From JAZKFT01 sp043760535 (GTDB lineage Bacteria > Bacteroidota > Bacteroidia > Chitinophagales > Chitinophagaceae): a stretch of DNA of 9,235 bases. Under the pieces are notes generated by a model that saw only the letters and a list, made by a program, of their open reading frames with translations, made no database searches and was not told the DNA's origin. Each line of letters opens with the position of its first letter. The first letter of the stretch is position 1. The stretch is taken from NCBI GenBank assembly GCA_043760535.1, contig JAYUOV010000267.1:1-9235 (forward strand), given 5' to 3'. Position numbers and translations under genes: made by a program. Below are positions 5,868 through 9,235 of this stretch, one piece after another.

Positions 5868-7814
5868 TTACTTAAATACGGGCCTCAATAGCCATTGTAC
5901 AATCTCCTGTGCCGCTAAAAAATTTTGAAATGTAGGGGGTATTTTTCTGCCATCGATATATTCATTATACAGCCATGGGTCGCCTACAGCAAATACAGCA
6001 CCCTTGCCATATTTCGCTATTGCAATAATGTTGTTGCCGTCTTTGGTGAGCAAGGTTTGGGCTGGGCTTGTTACACGTAATGCACTTATTTCTTTCAGGT
6101 ACATTTTTTGGGTTTTTGTAAAAACAGGGTTCGCTTGGTTATTGTATAATGCACCCATTTCGTATTCGTTTCCTTTAACGATGTTTAGGCTTTTGTCGGT
6201 AAAATAAATACCAAATTTTCCAGCCAGTATATTGATGTATTTGAGGTCGCTATTGGTACTGTCGTTGGCCAAAATTATTAATGAGCCACCTCTTTTTACC
6301 CATGCTGCTACAGCCTCAGCACTGGCTTCGTTCATAAAATTGGGCGACTTGTTGTCTTTGAAATTATCGGCATCTACAATTATGTAAACACTGGTACTTT
6401 TTAAATTAGCAGCAGTTGGGGCTTTATCTAAAACCGACAAATTAGCTCCGGCAGAGGTAAATACATCACCCAAAAGGCTATATCCGTTCAGGTCCATTTC
6501 GTTCCAGGTGTAGTGCCATTGCGATGGAATGCCATAAGGACTAGTTCGTATTTCGTGGTTAAAAAAATGATCTAGCATTACCGTTTTGCCCTTGCCCGGC
6601 TTGGGCATAGCTGCCATTTCCATTTCTGCGGCAGCCATTATAAAAGCACCCATGCCTTTTGGGTCGTTGGTTATTACTTTTTCATTCATGTAGTAATCAA
6701 AACTGCCATCAAGGTAAGGGTTGCCATCTAGGGGGGATACCGCAACAGTGCCTTTTAAATTGATTTGGCCATTCGCTAACACTTCTATAAATTCTTTTAT
6801 AATGCCATTATATCCTTTTTTTGTGGCTTTAGAAAATGAGGCGGGTAAATAGCCATTTCGAATGCCTTTTGCCATGGCATAAATAAACATGCAAGAGGCA
6901 AAAGATTCCTTATAATTTTTTGTAAGGTTGGGCTTGTCCAGAATATTGTACCAAACGCCAGTTTGTTTATCCTGCACCGAAACTATGGCTTTGGCAAAGC
7001 GGTTTAAAATGCCAATTAGTGAATCTCTTCCGGAATGGCCAGCCGGATAATGATCCAGAGCATCTACTATTGCTACACCAAACCAGCTCATAGCACTTGC
7101 CCAAAAATGGGGTGATGTACCGGTTGTTTTATTGGCGCACAATAGCTCTTTACTTTCATACCACGCGTGGTATAATAGGCCGGTTTTTGCATCTCTTGTA
7201 TGCTGCTCTGCGGTTACAAACTGGCGGGTAATATCATCAAATGTTTTTAATTGATTGGTCCATTTAGCATATTCGGCATAAAATGGCTGGCTCATATACA
7301 GCCCATCTAGCCACACTTGCCAAGGGTAAATTTTGTTGTGCCAAAAACTGCCCTCCTTGGTTCGTGGATGATTGTTTAGCTGGCTACGGAGCAGGTCGGT
7401 GGCCTTTTTATATTTTTGCTGTCCGGTAACATTATACAACGTCATCATCACTTTGCCATTGTTTAAATGGTTAATGTTGTACTCCTCTACAAGGTAATCT
7501 TTTATAGTGCCATCATCTTGTATATAATGATCCATAATGTGTTGCACGTAATTAAAAAAACTAGCATCGCCGTAAAGGCGCCACACACTTTCTACCCCTT
7601 TTAGTATTACCCCCTGGTCGTAACTCCATCTTGCTGGCCCCACACTATTGCTAAAAGTGTCCGGCCACATTTTAGTTACTGTTTTAACCATCTGTTGCGA
7701 AAGCGATACATTCTGTGAAGTGGCTTTTATAGATAGCATGGCAAACAGAAAAAGGAGTGCTATAACAGGAAACATCCGAAGCATTATCTGGCCAAATATT
7801 GTTTTTGATAGCAT
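5868..7814 (-). CDS. Secreted GH105/GH88 unsaturated uronyl hydrolase with C-terminal domain
   Basis: Enzymes of this family (YteR type) cleave unsaturated galacturonyl residues from rhamnogalacturonan or other pectin fragments left by polysaccharide lyases. The 648-residue protein begins with a signal peptide (hydrophobic core about residues 15-28, likely cleavage near ATSQ at 31-34), so it is exported. The (alpha/alpha)6 catalytic domain covers about 40-400: RWSYDQGVILKGVE at 62-75, KIYPWQVWLDGLYMSQPF at 161-178 with D170 as the presumed general acid (YteR D143 equivalent), then SPHFWASAMSWFG at 234-246 and KGTVAVSPLDGNPYLDGSF at 354-372. A second domain, about 410-648, has an alternating beta/alpha pattern (STSVYIIVDADN, AWVKRGGSLIILAND, GKGAVFAVGDPWLYNEY) resembling the ThuA/DUF4350 glutamine-amidotransferase-like fold. 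Several usually conserved catalytic-domain positions differ: N115 where Asp is expected, Y219, S240 and S243. The ATG at 7814 gives a proper signal peptide; a second in-frame ATG at residue 11 would also leave one. The substrate is inferred from the family and from the nearby uronate genes. Confidence 0.88.
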   Translation of the reverse strand: MLSKTIFGQIMLRMFPVIALLFLFAMLSIKATSQNVSLSQQMVKTVTKMWPDTFSNSVGPARWSYDQGVILKGVESVWRLYGDASFFNYVQHIMDHYIQDDGTIKDYLVEEYNINHLNNGKVMMTLYNVTGQQKYKKATDLLRSQLNNHPRTKEGSFWHNKIYPWQVWLDGLYMSQPFYAEYAKWTNQLKTFDDITRQFVTAEQHTRDAKTGLLYHAWYESKELLCANKTTGTSPHFWASAMSWFGVAIVDALDHYPAGHSGRDSLIGILNRFAKAIVSVQDKQTGVWYNILDKPNLTKNYKESFASCMFIYAMAKGIRNGYLPASFSKATKKGYNGIIKEFIEVLANGQINLKGTVAVSPLDGNPYLDGSFDYYMNEKVITNDPKGMGAFIMAAAEMEMAAMPKPGKGKTVMLDHFFNHEIRTSPYGIPSQWHYTWNEMDLNGYSLLGDVFTSAGANLSVLDKAPTAANLKSTSVYIIVDADNFKDNKSPNFMNEASAEAVAAWVKRGGSLIILANDSTNSDLKYINILAGKFGIYFTDKSLNIVKGNEYEMGALYNNQANPVFTKTQKMYLKEISALRVTSPAQTLLTKDGNNIIAIAKYGKGAVFAVGDPWLYNEYIDGRKIPPTFQNFLAAQEIVQWLLRPVFK

Positions 7815-8162
7815 AATAAATAGTTATTTTTTTGTATAAAACTAGCACAGCGTTGTTGCCAGATAATACTTCTTTTTTGGCAGTGTAAAAATCAGTTTAG
7901 ATTCGCTTACGGGTCGCTGTTTTTTACCGTTTATTTTAGTACCAATTTGTGTTTTAGATAATGTTAATTATTTTTAACTGCATCGTTACTACTGTTAAGT
8001 ATGGTAGTATTAATATATATAGTAAGTACTTGTACGCCACATCTGTTAGGCAAAAACCCGCCACACTAGTTTACGGGTAACAATATGCAATGCAGCCACT
8101 ATTTTATAAAGCAGTATGAATAATTAAAAATTTTTTTATAATTTATATTTCACCATTTACCA
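7815..8162. other. AT-rich intergenic spacer, no gene seen
   Basis: These 348 bases separate the oxidoreductase stop from the GH105 start. No reading frame of credible length or composition is present on either strand, and frame-by-frame translation did not reveal a recognisable remnant as it did for uxaB. A weak promoter-like box (minus-strand TAGTTTTA, 7837-7844, one mismatch to TAnnTTTG) lies 22 nt before the GH105 ATG without a clear -33 partner. An A/T block near 8123-8150 follows the oxidoreductase gene but forms no strong stem. Confidence 0.5.
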
Positions 8163-9235
8163 TTAACAATTATCCATTCCTTCTCTTATACCCTTTTTTA
8201 TTTCCACCACAGTTTTTTCTACATTGCTTTGGTAAGCTTTTTCTATAATGCGTATTACATTAAAGCCATCGGCGGCGGATACTTCTAAAGGGTAATTAAG
8301 TGCAATGGCATTATACAGCTGATTGTAAAAATCCATATAACTGCCCCTTTCAGTTGGTATTTTTTCTTTGATAATGCTACCCTTCTGTTCGGTATGCAGC
8401 AGACCTTCGGCCGCTTTTGGTTCCGTTCCCCAATCGGGTAAATCAGGGCTTTCTTCAGCTATCAGCCTAAGTTCTTGCGTATCGGCACGGGGTTTTATAA
8501 AGCTGCCCTTGGTACCATGTAGTATAAAAGAAGGCAGCGGTTCTCTTACAAAATAGGAGGCGTGGAGGCGTACCCACATGGCGGGGTAAAGCAGCAATAC
8601 ATCCATATAATCGTCTATGCCCGATAGTGGACGCATGGTTGCCATGTTAGCATAAAGTGCATCTGGCATTCCGAAAAGACAGATGGCCTGGTCTATAAGA
8701 TGTGAACCTAAATCGTACAAGATGCCCGTACCAGGGCCAGGTATTTCTTTGTGAGCTTTAGGACTTAATGTGGCATTAAAGCGGTCGAAATGTAATTCGG
8801 CTTCTATTATATCGCCTAGCAGTTTTTCTGCTACTACTTTTTGCACGGTTTTAAAATCGCTATCCCAGCGGCGGTTTTGAAAAACAGATAGTATTTTGTT
8901 TTGGGTATTGGCCAGTTCCATTAGTTCCAAAGCTTCGGCAGTGGTGCAGGTAAAGGGTTTTTCTACTACCACATGCTTGCCTGCCAGTAAGGCTTGTTTT
9001 GCCATTGGGTAATGGGTAAAATTGGGTGTGTTAACGATTACCAGTTCTATGGCCGTATCGGCCAGCATTTCTTTATAACTATGGTAGGTAATAATATTGG
9101 GATATTTTTCCACAGCCAGATTTTTACTACGTTCACACACGGCATAGAGTTGGTAACCGGGGTGCAAGTGTATAAAAGGGGCATGAAATACCCTGCCACT
9201 CATACCAAAGGAGGCGAGGGCAGTTTTTATTGTTT
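8163..9235 (-). CDS. Gfo/Idh/MocA family oxidoreductase, IolW/YdgJ type (5' end outside window)
   Basis: This is an NAD(P)-dependent sugar or inositol dehydrogenase-type protein, presumably cytoplasmic. The reading frame stays open past the internal ATG at 9203 to the window edge, giving TIKTALASFG just before MSGRVFHAPF. Together these form the usual N-terminal Rossmann loop (GxGxxG-like, here SFGMSGRVFHAPF), so the true start lies beyond 9235 and the ATG at 9203 is internal. Counting from that ATG, further marks are VVVEKPFT at 78-85 with the cofactor/catalytic-region lysine K82, SVFQNRRWDSDF at 106-117, GTGILYDLGSHLIDQ at 158-172 (the conserved D/H active-site block), and a C-terminal GFNVIRIIEKA helix. 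The pattern closely resembles Bacillus YvaA/IolW (NADP-dependent scyllo-inositol dehydrogenase) and E. coli YdgJ. The substrate here is unknown. It lies on the same strand as the pectin genes, but the 348-bp gap argues against tight coupling. Confidence 0.9.
   Translation of the reverse strand, partial: TIKTALASFGMSGRVFHAPFIHLHPGYQLYAVCERSKNLAVEKYPNIITYHSYKEMLADTAIELVIVNTPNFTHYPMAKQALLAGKHVVVEKPFTCTTAEALELMELANTQNKILSVFQNRRWDSDFKTVQKVVAEKLLGDIIEAELHFDRFNATLSPKAHKEIPGPGTGILYDLGSHLIDQAICLFGMPDALYANMATMRPLSGIDDYMDVLLLYPAMWVRLHASYFVREPLPSFILHGTKGSFIKPRADTQELRLIAEESPDLPDWGTEPKAAEGLLHTEQKGSIIKEKIPTERGSYMDFYNQLYNAIALNYPLEVSAADGFNVIRIIEKAYQSNVEKTVVEIKKGIREGMDNC

Overview
The window looks like chromosomal DNA of a Bacteroidota bacterium, probably of the Chitinophagaceae/Sphingobacteriales type. 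This is inferred from the AT-rich composition, the lack of clear Shine-Dalgarno sequences, a TAnnTTTG-like promoter box, and protein sequences that resemble Bacteroidota versions of these families. All recognisable genes are on the minus strand, so transcription runs from high to low coordinates.

In the direction of transcription the layout is as follows. (1) 9235-8163: a Gfo/Idh/MocA oxidoreductase of the IolW/YvaA/YdgJ type, cut by the window edge. (2) 7815-8162: a gene-free, AT-rich spacer. (3) 7814-5868: a secreted family GH105/GH88 unsaturated uronyl hydrolase with an extra C-terminal domain. (4) about 5749-4252: a stretch that looks intergenic but is a nearly full-length decayed copy of uxaB (tagaturonate reductase), with many stops, several frameshifts and an exact 89-bp tandem duplication. 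(5) 4237-2594: an intact uxaA (altronate dehydratase), 14 bp after the uxaB remnant. (6) 2593-1871: a spacer rich in small dispersed repeats and hairpins. (7) 1870-263: pckA, ATP-dependent phosphoenolpyruvate carboxykinase, with a hairpin terminator at 201-232. (8) 1-105: a third copy of the repeat seen in the uxaA-pckA spacer.

The theme is pectin and uronate catabolism. The GH105 enzyme would release unsaturated galacturonate from pectin fragments outside the cytoplasm. UxaB and UxaA would convert tagaturonate through altronate to 2-keto-3-deoxygluconate. PckA links the resulting C3/C4 pool to gluconeogenesis, though its neighbourhood may be coincidental. The broken uxaB, together with unusual substitutions in the GH105 active-site region, suggests that the pectin branch here is decaying or that its missing step is supplied elsewhere in the genome. 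I found no CRISPR array, tRNA, rRNA, transposase or phage gene, and no wholly new system. The main hidden signals are the uxaB pseudogene and the hairpin-bearing repeat family.
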